This document shows, piece by piece, positions 53,501 through 64,000 of a DNA stretch of 64,000 bases. Below the pieces are notes generated by a model that ran no database searches, was not told the origin of the DNA, and saw only the letters and a list, made by a program, of their open reading frames with translations. This DNA comes from Bifiguratus adelaidae (taxonomy: Eukaryota > Mucoromycota > Endogonomycetes > Endogonales), in contig MVBO01000005.1 in assembly GCA_002261195.1 (NCBI GenBank), positions 309,736 through 373,735 on the forward strand. The letters are read 5' to 3'. The position numbers and the translations under genes were made by a program. Within the stretch, counting starts at the first letter, position 1. The number at the start of each line of letters is the position of its first letter.

Positions 53501-53759
53501 CTTGCTTCCCAAGTTAAACCAAGTCTTGGCGAACAGTGACAATCTTTCTATGATCGAATCTGTCAACTCAATCATATATTCCATCTGCACCAAGCCGATC
53601 AAAGAAACAACAAATCACGGTAGGAGCCAGCGGAGCGCCCTTTCAGAGATCAATTTCAGCGGATTATTGGATTGTGGAAGTTTTGCGAGCATCTCCAAAG
53701 GCGCCATGCTGGTCAATGCGCATTTGGCGAGCGAATTGGTGGAGAGAATCATCTCGTGA
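44517..53759 (+). CDS. Neurofibromin (Ira-type Ras GTPase-activating protein), frame broken once
   Basis: Switches off Ras by stimulating GTP hydrolysis. 17 exons, about 2,810 residues. Introns: 44652-44710, 44912-44972, 45859-45906, 46206-46245, 47254-47304, 48451-48503, 48732-48780, 48844-48896, 49137-49186, 49350-49394, 49663-49718, 51078-51129, 51350-51396, 51675-51726, 51925-51973, 53446-53491. Long helical N-terminal region with the neurofibromin block RRAILWPLQSLLLCLCPDI; RasGAP domain with arginine finger (ELFRQTT), YLQETLQPVM and FLRFLGPAIVAPE; then Sec14-like (YVRGTSKAGRPVFYF, DLILDYTLFD) and PH-like modules, and a helical C-terminal half. Just before FLRFLGPA the frame slips by one base near 49795: GTTGAGCT where GTTGGAGCT would read Val-Gly-Ala. 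With one base restored the model totals a whole number of codons. A lost base in the assembly is the simplest reading. Confidence 0.9.
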
Positions 53760-54157
53760 GATGACGAGCGTCATTATAGATTTGCCTGTTTAGGCTTTGA
53801 CATAGAGGATACCCTGTCAGGTGTGCATTTGCCGCCTAAACAATTTATTTTGTACGTTGTCGTGGTCTTTCACGCATACATTTGCTTTTGTGTGCAATTT
53901 AATTTTCTTATCAAAGGCTATAGTTCGTGCTATTGAGCTACTATGGCATGACGAGCAACCTCTCCAATGTCCGAACGCATGTAACCTTGCCAGTCGTAGG
54001 AGACCCACCCGATTGCTTGTTGACATTAGAAAGGAGACATAGCCTTGCAATAGGTATATTGCTAACCAGCGAGAGAGCGCATGCTCAAATCCCAACACAT
54101 TCTGGTGAGTCTAAATCAAGACTCCGGTCCTGAACCTATAATATTCTATCTACACAT
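53760..54157. other. Convergent intergenic region
   Basis: 398 bp between the 3' ends of neurofibromin and MGS1. AT-rich patches near 53845-53915 may serve transcript ends. I see no gene in it. Confidence 0.5.
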
Positions 54158-56276
54158 CTATTCAACTTCCTTGACATCCAAGTACCGACGCCTCTTCAAT
54201 TCTGAAGGAAGGTATTCTTGTTCCACTGGCTCTTCAAATGCCGGATTGTACTTGTAATCTTTTCCATAGCCCAAATCCTAATATGAAATGGTCAGCTAGC
54301 CCTTAGATCGTGCCAAATGGTTACCTTCATGAGCTTTGTGGGTGCGTTGCGAATGTGTAATGGTACTGGATATGCGGGTTCTTCACGGATCGTCTTCTTG
54401 ACCTGATCACTTGATCAAAATACGACCTTTGCGGCATGTATGGCTAGCTTACCAACTCGTACGCCATATAAGCGCGAACACTCTTCTTTGCTTCAGAAAG
54501 ATAAACTACCAAGTGGGCAAGAATGGCATCGCATTCGGGCATACCAATTAATTGGCAAGCTTGATACGTGGCCACCGCCTTATGTAAACGATAAGTATCC
54601 CATTGTATCACATGTGGCTTTTGCATATACCAGTGGTAAGGCCTGATTATCGGCCAGGCCAATGTCCTCACTCGCACACCGAACCAATCTAATGCGCTGT
54701 AAGCCAAAAAGATCCCACGACCGTATGCAACGCTTACCTGCGAGCTACATAGAGCGGATCTTCGCCGCCAACGAGCATCCGTCCTAACCAATAGAGTGCA
54801 GCATTCGCGTCACTATGCAATGTCCAGTCTTAGGTACTCTACAACGAAGATAGCCAACACAGTCTACGAACCTGCCCCGAATAGCCTTGTGCAAGGCGCT
54901 AATCGCATTGTAATGTTCGTCACCAGCCCGATCGTATAGTATATGCGATTTCTGGAAGGCCTTCTTGATATCTTCGTAGACCAATCTTCGATGAGACCCT
55001 TCCAATGCTGACAAGGCCAGATCAAGAATATTTAATGCATTTCGAGCTGAGGAGCCAATATAAGGATCGTCCAAATGGCCGGAGGATGCTCCTTACCATC
55101 TCCATCGCTAATGAGTGCAAGTTGTTTCAATACCTTGATTTCGTCTTCTTGAGCTTTCTCATTATCGTGACCATTGGTATGGGAGGTGGACATACCGTGT
55201 CCGTGTCGCTCACGCCACATCAAAAGTGCGCGATCGAGAATTTGATATAATTCATCCTCACTCAGCCTCTGCAGTACAAATACTCGACATCGACTCAGTA
55301 ATGCGCCGTTCACCTTGAAACTCGGATTTTCCGTGGTGGCTCCAATCAACGTCACCGTGCCACGCTCCACGAATGGCAAAAACAAGTCTTGCTGAGCCTT
55401 GTTAAAGCGGTGTATCTCATCAAGAAAAAGGATGGTTTTCTGACCGGTGAGTTGCAGGATCTGCCTCGCCTCCTCCATCGCTTTCCGAACATCTGCCACA
55501 CCGTGTGTCACCCCACCCATCTCTAGGAAACGTGTTTTGTGAGCCTAGCGATAATGCGCGCTGAAGTTGTTTTGCCACTGCCAGGCGGCCCCCTAACGGT
55601 GGATGAGCTCACACTATGACAGCGTTATCCCCTGCACTCACCATAAAATCATGGAAGGTACCTTGTCTTGTAAGATTAGGTTTCGTAGGATTCCGTCTTC
55701 ACCCATAAGGTCAGCTTGACCCACAAATGTGGACAATTCCTCCGGTCGGACTATCGCCAAGTCAGCCCAATGGCCAGGAAATTCGCATAATAAGGCGGGC
55801 AACCTTACCTTGTTCTGCCAGAGGCATGGCCGCCATCACGGACGAGGTTATGGGCTTGGCCGCTGCCTTTCTGTTGGATATGGGTGCAGGAGCGGAGGGG
55901 GTATACGTGTGAGTGGCGGAAGGTTGCGACGGACTTGGTCGCGGGGCGCTTTCCATGCCCGTATGAGAAAGCCGCGTCCTCTTGGCAGGTTGTGTCCTCT
56001 GTTCGAACGCATCCTCAGCCTATCCACAATCCATGTGAGTCCATGGCGTCGCCAAGCAACCTCGTCAGGCTGCCACTAGACCGACGAGTGCGCTTACCGA
56101 GGCAGGTTCGCCGCTTCCCGCACAATCCTTGTCTAAATGCTGGTTAATGTACCATTCTGGCGTAGACTTGCCACAAATGGGACAATTCACTAGGCGAGCA
56201 TCAGTATCCTTGCATTGTTCTTACCCTTCAACAGCCTCAGCAACCTACCGAGCGTTGACTTGTGTTCGGCCGACAT
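54158..56276 (-). CDS. MGS1: MGS1/WRNIP1 replication-associated AAA+ ATPase, frame broken once
   Basis: Acts with PCNA and ubiquitin at stalled forks. 11 exons, about 530 residues; introns 56190-56224, 56020-56097, 55751-55808, 55593-55641, 55047-55096, 54813-54871, 54689-54737, 54579-54630, 54403-54452, 54278-54324. A UBZ finger ([21 protein letters not shown]) binds ubiquitin; the ATPase has Walker [10 protein letters not shown], Walker [14 protein letters not shown], sensor GATTENPSF and the arginine-finger region [10 protein letters not shown]. The clamp-loader-like tail ([41 protein letters not shown]) follows. Between RIIARLTKH and FLEMGG the frame slips near 55532: CACGTTTC where CACCGTTTC would read on. 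The first exon (17 codons and a 35-nt intron) is the least certain part; the conserved finger could instead be reached from another start. Confidence 0.88.
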
Positions 56277-56361
56277 CGACCATAAAAGGCAGTCGTGCTT
56301 CCTCTTTTCACATTTCATACTTTCACTTTGGCACACGTCAACTTCGCCCCTGAAGCTATCT

Positions 56362-57206
56362 ATGCTTGGACTGGCACGACTCTCGAGGTGTTTGCGCTTG
56401 CAGCCGCAGGCACGCGTGACCACCGCTGCACCTCGTCTTCTTTCGCGGCTGGCGGTGGGAGGAGTATCCGCGCTCTTGGGAGCCGGTCTCGTGTACGGTC
56501 TCCTGGACACCCCCCCTAACGCCTCCCTCGCCGACGATACCCTTGACATCTCCATCAAGCTCGATCAGTTACCCATTACCCGTGCCTTACGTTCACGTAA
56601 GGATACATTTGAAGTCAAGCCCGATTCATGGACGACCGCAGAACAATTGGAGCATTCCTTGACAGGCAAGACATTACGCGGCAAGGGTCTCATCACCGTA
56701 CGACCCTTGATGTTTTACAAAACGGATCACAAGGAATGTTGGATGATCTTTCACTTAGGTGAGCGCGTGTGTGGACATGCTGGTATTGTGCATGGTGGTT
56801 TGTTGGCTACCTTGTTGGATGAAGGCTCTGGGATGTTGGTAGGTATTGCTCATTTCCCGACAGACATAGGCCATATTCAATGTGTCATTCTTAGGCTATC
56901 CCCAATTTGCCTCAGAATACCGGCTTCACGGCCAATCTCACCGTCAATTACCTCGCACCTACCCCGGTCGAATCGTTTCTGGTGCTCCACGCCAAATTGG
57001 AAAAAACAGAAGGGCGAAAGGCTATTGTACGAGCGTGGATTGAAAGAGCGTACGAGACACTGGAGGAATATGGACCCGTAGTCCCCGGGGGCGAGGTGGA
57101 TTTGGAAGCGGGTAGAGCTGGACGGTTGGTAGAGGCTACCGGGTTGTTTGTGAGTCCGAAATACAAAATGCCGGCTGTGATCCAATTGGATCGTGCCAAG
57201 TCGTAG
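56362..57206 (+). CDS. Mitochondrial hotdog-fold thioesterase (4HBT/THEM4-like)
   Basis: 262 residues, one intron (56839-56894). The N-terminus is Arg-rich and amphipathic, suited to mitochondrial import, and is followed by one hydrophobic segment (GGVSALLGAGLVYGLL). The hotdog domain contains the signature VCGHAGIVHGGLLATLLDE, where His-Gly-Gly contacts the acyl-CoA and the Asp or Glu activates water, and continues in exon 2 (TANLTVNYLAPTP, EGRKAIVRAWIE). The likely reaction is hydrolysis of acyl-CoA. Substrate chain length cannot be told. The start is 85 bp from the proposed divergent MGS1 start. Confidence 0.85.
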
Positions 57207-57393
57207 CCATGCGTTTGTGATCGTGGTATACAGAATTGCAAATTTCGTTGCGTTGCACCCGTCAGACTATAGAAACACGCATTTTTGAGGGTACACTGAT
57301 GGCACACGGAGACAAAGCCATTATTCTACGACAGTAAAGGAAACCTTGAGGAGCATACAATGTCTATGGTCGATGTAACATCTTGCGAAGCCT

Positions 57394-58467
57394 CTAGTCA
57401 GTAGCTTCGCCCTTCTTTTCACCCATGGCTCTAGCCTTGTCGAGATCAAGCTTGGTTTGTTCCTCCAACTTTCGAATGTCATCCATGGTCATACCATACC
57501 ACCGATCAGTCCAGCAAAACAGTTGGCGATGGAATTTTTGCAGCATGTTTCGTACTGTCCTGGCAATGAAGCTCTCCACCTTGCTTTGAAGTCCAAACCA
57601 TTTGAACTCGATAAAGGTCACCTTGTAACATGTCATGACGGGTTCGCAAGTCTTTTTCCAGTCAGGTGTGTTCAGAGGTCCACGTCCAGACTTTTCGGAA
57701 TGATAGGTCGTGGGATCCTCCTCTGGAATGTAATCCTTTGGAGAGTCCAGCTTGTCATTGGCAATATCCATCATGACCACCTCACGCTTGGCCAATTGGT
57801 CGGCAGGGAGATTGAGAGCGTTCTCTAGTTCTCCCCGTGATTGATCAACGTGCAGCGTTTCGTAAACAAGCGAAAAGTTCTCCTTCATCCATCCATTCTA
57901 TGCACAAGCGTGAGCCAACGTCTCAAAATGGCAATCAGGTGGTGTCACAGGATCAGTGTACTACTTACCGTCAGCACTACGGTCGCCAACGCAGACACAA
58001 GACAAACAACGCTGGTTAGCATGCGCTCACAACAAACAATCGTTCCTAGCATTGCCCCAACCCTCTTCGATCTGACCCCTGTACGCCGATGACGCCGATG
58101 ACGCCGTTACAGGCCAAACATGATCGGTCACCACCCGCCAAAATCGCAACATCTTCACCACATCCAGACGAAACCTACCTGTTTTACAGTATGGATAAGC
58201 GTTCCACGCCTCCTCGTACAAGTCCAAGGAACCAGTAGGAGCAATCGCCTTCACAAAGCTGGGCATCCGACTGGCCAAGTGATACACCTTGTATGTATAC
58301 TGTCCCTTTTCTCCATTCTCCTTCTCATAGGGTTCATTCTTCAACACCTCCACACCTTCACCTCCACCCGTTTCTTGTTGCGACGCCATGGCAACCGCAT
58401 ACAATTGAGCTACCTGATACTCGCTCTCCGTGCAGTTGTTGATGATGCGGTATTCTTTAATGAGCAT
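57394..58467 (-). CDS. Class I phosphatidylinositol transfer protein
   Basis: Carries phosphatidylinositol and phosphatidylcholine between membranes. 266 residues, close to animal PITP alpha. It starts MLIKEYRI and keeps [67 protein letters not shown] (here SGRGPLN), [28 protein letters not shown]. Exon 2 is only 8 nt (57969-57976, TGCTGACG), flanked by an AG and GTAAGT; it supplies the V-L-T between CKT and NGW that all relatives have. Flanking introns are 57977-58178 (202 nt, the longest in this window) and 57898-57968. The first Met used is that of the family start. Confidence 0.93.
57969..57976 (-). other. 8-nt microexon of the PITP gene
   Basis: Exon TGCTGACG, preceded by ...CGTAG and followed by GTAAGTAG. 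It adds Val-Leu-Thr (the Val completed from exon 1), matching the conserved V-I/L-T of PITPs, and brings exon 3 into frame. Skipping it would shift the frame. Confidence 0.85.
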
Positions 58468-58673
58468 AATGACGAGATGCTGCGCACACAGAGGTTGGCT
58501 GACTAAGAAAAGAAACAAGAAAAGAGAAGCAAGACTGAGGCAAGGAGAGCAAGACCACACCAAGTGTTCAGGGCAAAAAGTCAAAGTACTCCACAATTCA
58601 TTACGTCATCGATTCCTTGTCTATGGATTAGCTTATATATACAGTGTTTGGATATGCGTGCAATTATTAGACA

Positions 58674-58823
58674 TTAACGGCGAGGTATAAAGAATAAAAC
58701 ATCATCCTTGCATTGCGTGGCATAGTAGGCCATTCCACCCAAGATAACGCCTGTGAAGGTGATTCGTTTCATCCATTCGGACGTGGACAGGGGCATCACT
58801 GTTCGCTTGACAAGAACACGCAT
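58674..58823 (-). CDS. Small membrane protein, 49 residues
   Basis: Short ORF starting MRVLVKRTVMP with a basic front, one membrane-spanning stretch (FTGVILGGMAYYAT) and an end DDVLFFIPRR. Size and shape recall small mitochondrial membrane proteins, but I recognise no family. An in-frame ATG at 58916 would add 31 hydrophobic residues. It lies between PITP and chitinase on the same strand as both. Modest confidence that it is translated. Confidence 0.4.
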   Translation of the reverse strand: MRVLVKRTVMPLSTSEWMKRITFTGVILGGMAYYATQCKDDVLFFIPRR

Positions 58824-59016
58824 CGTGGAAAGGCGTAGATCTTTATGAAGATCGAGTATCGAGTACCGCGAGAGATAGAGAGGGAGAGAGAGAACGAGTA
58901 AGAGCAAAGCGACCATTTCAATGACTCAAGCGTATATAAATACAATTTGACAAGAGGCCGATTTCAATCGCCGGTTTCGTTTAATTTCCCCTTTCGGTAA
59001 TGCACATCTCTCCGCT

Positions 59017-60739
59017 TCAAGGCCCGCTCACTTTCGATTGGAGCGTCAGGGCCGTCGGTGGTTGGGAGTTGGCGGTCCAGGCAAGCTGAACAGTAAAGGA
59101 CATATGCATAGGTGGAGGTATCAAGTTGAGGGTGGTGTTGTTGCCTTGCTGGGTGAAATTGCCTAGGGAAGTAGATTGCATCTTACCCTGTAATTGAAAT
59201 TGGAGAGAGATGGGATAAGATAAGGGCGTACTGAGCGTACGGATATGTATAGCTCCGTAATGGATAGATGAGGTGATATTGGAATCAATCGAAACATACT
59301 GAATAAAGGGTGGTGATGGTGTGGCGGTGACGAGGGAGGGATAGGTACCGTTGTGGGTACAGATGGGTGTTTTACCGCTCGCCCAGTCGCAGTACGCGTT
59401 GTCACCGAGCGATTGACAGATAAATGAACCATCCGCGGAGCAGGGAAACATGGTCCAATGGTCTTGGCTGCAGACGGCGACATTGGCTCCAGCGCATCGA
59501 TATTCGCCTTCGGTTGTACAGGGCTGATGAATGATGGGGCATTCCACCGGTCCAAATGCAGCTGCTGATGGGGCTGTGTTTTGGGGCAAAGCGTTGGTTA
59601 AGGTCGCTTGGTAAGAGGCGGTCGTGCTGTTGCAGTGAGGATTTTGTTTGATGAAATCCGATACGGTTTTTGCGTAATTGACGTCGCCTCCATCCTTGTT
59701 GGCCGTGGCTTCTGAAGCGTCCCACATCATGACACCGCCAAAACTGGTGTAATTGTTCTGCGTCCCTCCAAGCACCGGCCGTAGCTGGTCCCATGGTGTA
59801 TACCCTGTATCGGCTGCCGTCTTGGATCCGGCTAATCCAAGGAAAACTTTGACATCCTTATTGATCGCCACTGTTTTAGCCCACGTGTCCCATTCAGCAA
59901 AATTGTAATCTTTGCCTGATCCGGGATAGCAGTAATTGTTGCAGAATTGAACAAACAACCATGTCGAACCAGGCCTTGCTGAGAATAGGTTGCATAACGA
60001 CATCGGGAAACGGGCACCTTGTGGGCGGTCAGACATCACGCAAGAAACGGAATAGGTACTTACTGTGGAGCACCGGTGATATAGTAAGGTTTGCTCGTGT
60101 CGGCAAGGTAATAGGTACGCAATTGCTCAATCATGGCCACATATCCCGTCGACGATCCACCTTCAATATCCAGATCAAACCCATCCACCACCGCCGACTC
60201 AAAGGGTCTGGTATCACTTTGGCCATTGCCGAATACATTCCAAAGGGTATCGGCAAACGTTCGGCCTTCCATGTCGTTCTTGAAGCCATACGATCCGATT
60301 GCTCCACCCAAACTCAACAAGACTTTTTGCCCTGTTGTTGACAATAGCCAATATCCTGGCCAACCGATGAACAATTTAAAAGACGTGTGCCGGCAAAATT
60401 GGCATTGCAATGGTCTGACAAGTCGAGCTGTGGCAATGACCCGAGATTGAAATTATCGAGAAATGCCAAGATGAGGACATCGAACGTATCATCCTGCCCA
60501 GACATCAGCGGAGCTCTCCTTGAGAATTGACCACCACTTACCTGACAATAGCCACGAAGAGGTTTCTCATAGTTTGCTTTATCACTTGGGTGCGTATTAC
60601 CATACGAATCTTGTCCCCAATACACCGCGAGATTACTGTTGAATGTCAAATCAAAGGCAAATCCCTTGGCAATCCACGCCACCAAGATCAAAACAAGGTG
60701 TATGTGGAGGGTATCGAAAGCACGGAGGTTTGAGAACAT
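59017..60739 (-). CDS. Secreted GH18 chitinase (class III type), frame broken twice
   Basis: Cleaves chitin chains in the wall or outside the cell. Introns 60494-60541 (48 nt, open in frame but clearly an intron, since YCQ must join DDTFDVLIL) and 60018-60063. About 542 residues: signal peptide, GH18 barrel with [23 protein letters not shown], catalytic [22 protein letters not shown] and QFCNNYC, then a Cys-rich segment (about 340-410, with [11 protein letters not shown] and [14 protein letters not shown]) resembling a small chitin-binding module, and a beta-rich tail. Two one-base slips interrupt the barrel: a run of five A (minus strand) near 60324-60328 where six fit, and TTT near 59953-59955 where TT fits. 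They cancel, so total length is still a multiple of three. Confidence 0.88.
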
Positions 60740-61262
60740 GAGGCAAGAAGGAAAACGGAGATTAAGATATCTTCTTGTTCACATCATGTTTTATACTGAC
60801 CCTCTTCCGTAAATTCTGATTGGGACCCTGCAGGCAATGGTAGCGAGAGGGCTAGCAATCTTTACGGATTGGACCGCCTCCTTGCAAATAGTCCGTTTGA
60901 TGGAGTTTGAGTCCCCAGATCTGGCCACCTGGCCAGATTTGATCAACAGTGAGGTCATGGATGACCAGCCATGGGCGCAATGGATGCGCAATGACGCCTT
61001 GAAGGCATCGTCAATGGATGCATCGACATACGGTGAATAGTCTGTGCTCTCGCACCCACAATGCATACAATGGACAATGCACGATCACTCCTCAACAACA
61101 AACATCGGCCCAAAAAGGCAATCATCAGTTGACGACCGGAAGGGAAAGGGGCCGCATCTCCTGCGGGTAACGCCACAGGGCGCAATGGATCTCCAATGCA
61201 AACGCTCTATCACCAGCTGTATAAACGCTTGCAGATGCCGTAAGATACACATATGTTTACAA
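60740..61262. other. Intergenic region with chitinase promoter
   Basis: 523 bp between the chitinase start and the alpha-5 proteasome stop, both on the minus strand. Apart from a TATA box next to the chitinase gene I see no feature; a 67-codon ORF on the plus strand has no recognisable content. Confidence 0.5.
60789..60795 (-). promoter_or_regulatory. TATA box of the chitinase gene
   Basis: TATAAAA on the minus strand, about 50 bp before the chitinase start codon. Confidence 0.5.
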
Positions 61263-62565
<1,303 letters not shown>

Positions 62566-64000
62566 ATGGCCGAGCCCAAGAGGAAAGGGAAGCATGCCCA
62601 CAAGAAACAGGAGAATGGGCAAGTGAATGAGGCTGATTCACACGTTACTCGGGAAGAAGTCAACTTTCCTCGAGGTGGAGGTAGTTCTTTGACGCCGCTG
62701 GAGTATCGAGACACCGTCAAGGAAGCCGAGCGAGAACTTTTTTCTGTAGGTAGTGGGTGTTGTTGCAGATCGCACGTGGACTCACTAGGACGTTTAGACA
62801 CAGGGTGCTGGTACAGAGCCCGCTAAGAAGAAGCGGAAGAAGGACAAACAAGATAAGGGTGAGAAGAAGCACAAGAAGAGCAAGGTCGAAGAGGATGATT
62901 CGGGCGATCCAAAACATAAGTCAGTCAAGGTGGAGCCTTTGAGTTTCAAGGTGAGTGCACGAGATAGACAAGAGTCGATCTATAATTCTAACTCGCGATA
63001 CCCAGCGATTGACGGTCGGGACGACAATCCTCGGATGTATTTCGTCCATTCATGATCTGGACATGGCTGTGTCCCTACCGAATCATCTTACCGGTTACGT
63101 TGCTATTACTGAAATTTCAGACAAGATATCCAAGCTTGTTGAAAAAGCTGCAGCTGCCGATGAAGATGAAGACATGGAGGACGAAGATCAGGACATGGAC
63201 TCTGAGACAGCGTTGCCTGACCTGAAGGCACTCTTCCATGTTGGACAATGGGTGCGTTGCATTATTCTCGAATTGGATGATGGCAAGAAGGGAGGCGGCG
63301 CGATGGACAAGGAGCAGAAATCCAAAAAGCGAATCGAGCTGTCACTGAAGCCCAATCTTGTCAACAACGGGGTAGCTGCCAAAGATTTGATTCCGGGTAT
63401 GACGCTATCAGCCACAGTGGTCAGTGTAGAAGATCACGGGTACCTCTTGTCCACTGGCATAGACAAGTTGAGCGGATTTCTGAACCACAAGGACGCAAAG
63501 TCGTACATTGATGAGTTCAATCACGGAAAACCGTTGATGGAAGGCGCTTTGTTGGACATTTCCATTAAATCTGTCGCCGAGAACGAACGTACCTTCAGCT
63601 GTGTGGCCAATCCACAACTTGTCCGGAAAGCAATGACGGAAACTCCGGTGTCGAACATCAACTCCTTGATTCCCGGTAACCTAGTGCAAGGCATTGTCAC
63701 AGCGACGAGCGCTAAGGGTCTTTCTGTTCAATTCATGGGCTTCTTCGACGCCGTCATCGACAGAGATCACTGTGGCTTGGATGTGATGCTTGGTATTCAG
63801 TCACCGGAAGATGCGTACGCCATTGGATCCAAAGTGAAGGCAAGGATCATCTATTGCGCCCTCAACACATCACCGAAACGCATTGGGCTCGCCCTATCAT
63901 CACACATTGTTGACATGATCGCACCCGGAGGCAAGAAATGGCAAAAGAAAAACATTACAGCTGCGTTTCCCATTGGCACCATACTCGATAGCTGTGTCAT
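62566..64000 (+). CDS. RRP5: rRNA biogenesis protein RRP5 (3' end beyond window)
   Basis: Large S1-repeat protein needed for both 18S and 5.8S rRNA maturation in the nucleolus. Introns 62746-62803 and 62951-63005; exon 3 is open to the window end. The N-terminus is very basic (PAKKKRKKDKQDK), as expected for a nucleolar protein. The first S1-like repeats are visible: LTVGTTILGCISSI, HLTGYVAITEIS, LIPGMTLSATVVSVEDHGYLLSTG, and LIPGNLVQGIVTATSAKGLSVQFMG with HIV-like spacing between repeats. The remaining S1 repeats and the C-terminal HAT repeats lie outside. The start is the ATG before the basic tract. Confidence 0.9.

Noticed and set aside
16557-60739. Programmed -1 frameshifting as the cause of the frame slips
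   Set aside because: The sites share no slippery heptamer, occur in unrelated genes, include one slip in the opposite direction, and all sit in homopolymer runs.
60837-61040. 67-codon plus-strand ORF between chitinase and alpha-5
   Set aside because: No recognisable motif, no splice partners, and overlapping open frames on the other strand.

Overview
This window is nuclear DNA of a filamentous fungus from an early-diverging lineage, most likely Mucoromycota. The evidence is many short GT-AG introns (mostly 43-60 nt), tightly packed genes on both strands, and gene types that together are unusual for Dikarya: a chitin synthase with a worn myosin head, a class I phosphatidylinositol transfer protein, a FYVE-SAP-RING ubiquitin ligase, a STYX-type phosphatase that keeps its cysteine, a full-length neurofibromin, and roadblock dynein light chain. 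I see no transposon, tRNA, rRNA, CRISPR array or biosynthetic cluster. The genus cannot be read from the sequence.

Layout. 0-8.4 kb: 5' end of a secreted protein (-), myosin-chitin synthase (+), an unrecognised 593-residue protein (+). 8.4-20 kb: BUD13 (-), a Usp1-family coiled-coil protein (+), a CaM-kinase (-), a TBC RabGAP (+), a secreted EF-hand protein (+), roadblock dynein light chain (-, frame broken), CWC25 (+), TMEM70-like (-), STYX-like phosphatase (+). 20-34 kb: zinc-ribbon J-protein (-), RhoGEF (+), SIRT1-like sirtuin (+), a GY-rich protein (+), a subtilisin-like protease (-), a FYVE-SAP-RING ligase (+), a TIP30-like dehydrogenase (+). 34-54 kb: TRM13 (-), a giant C1-domain protein of 2,324 residues (+), neurofibromin of about 2,810 residues (+). 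54-64 kb: MGS1/WRNIP1 ATPase (-), a hotdog thioesterase (+), a PITP (-), a small membrane ORF (-), a GH18 chitinase (-), proteasome alpha-5 (-), and the start of RRP5 (+, cut by the window end).

Most genes are housekeeping and do not form one pathway. Links worth noting: chitin synthase and chitinase (wall turnover); TBC, RhoGEF and neurofibromin (small-GTPase control); BUD13 and CWC25 (the same activated spliceosome). Many neighbours are head-to-head with only 8 to 85 bp between start codons.

The most important anomaly is that four otherwise conventional genes (roadblock, neurofibromin, MGS1, chitinase) each need one or two single-base corrections in short homopolymer runs to read through conserved domains. 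With those corrections every gene model closes exactly in frame. This looks like residual consensus error in the assembly rather than biology, but needs checking in reads. Other points of interest are an 8-nt microexon in the PITP gene, two GC-AG introns, a J-protein with an N-terminal zinc ribbon, and the degenerate myosin head. I found no convincing new multi-gene system.
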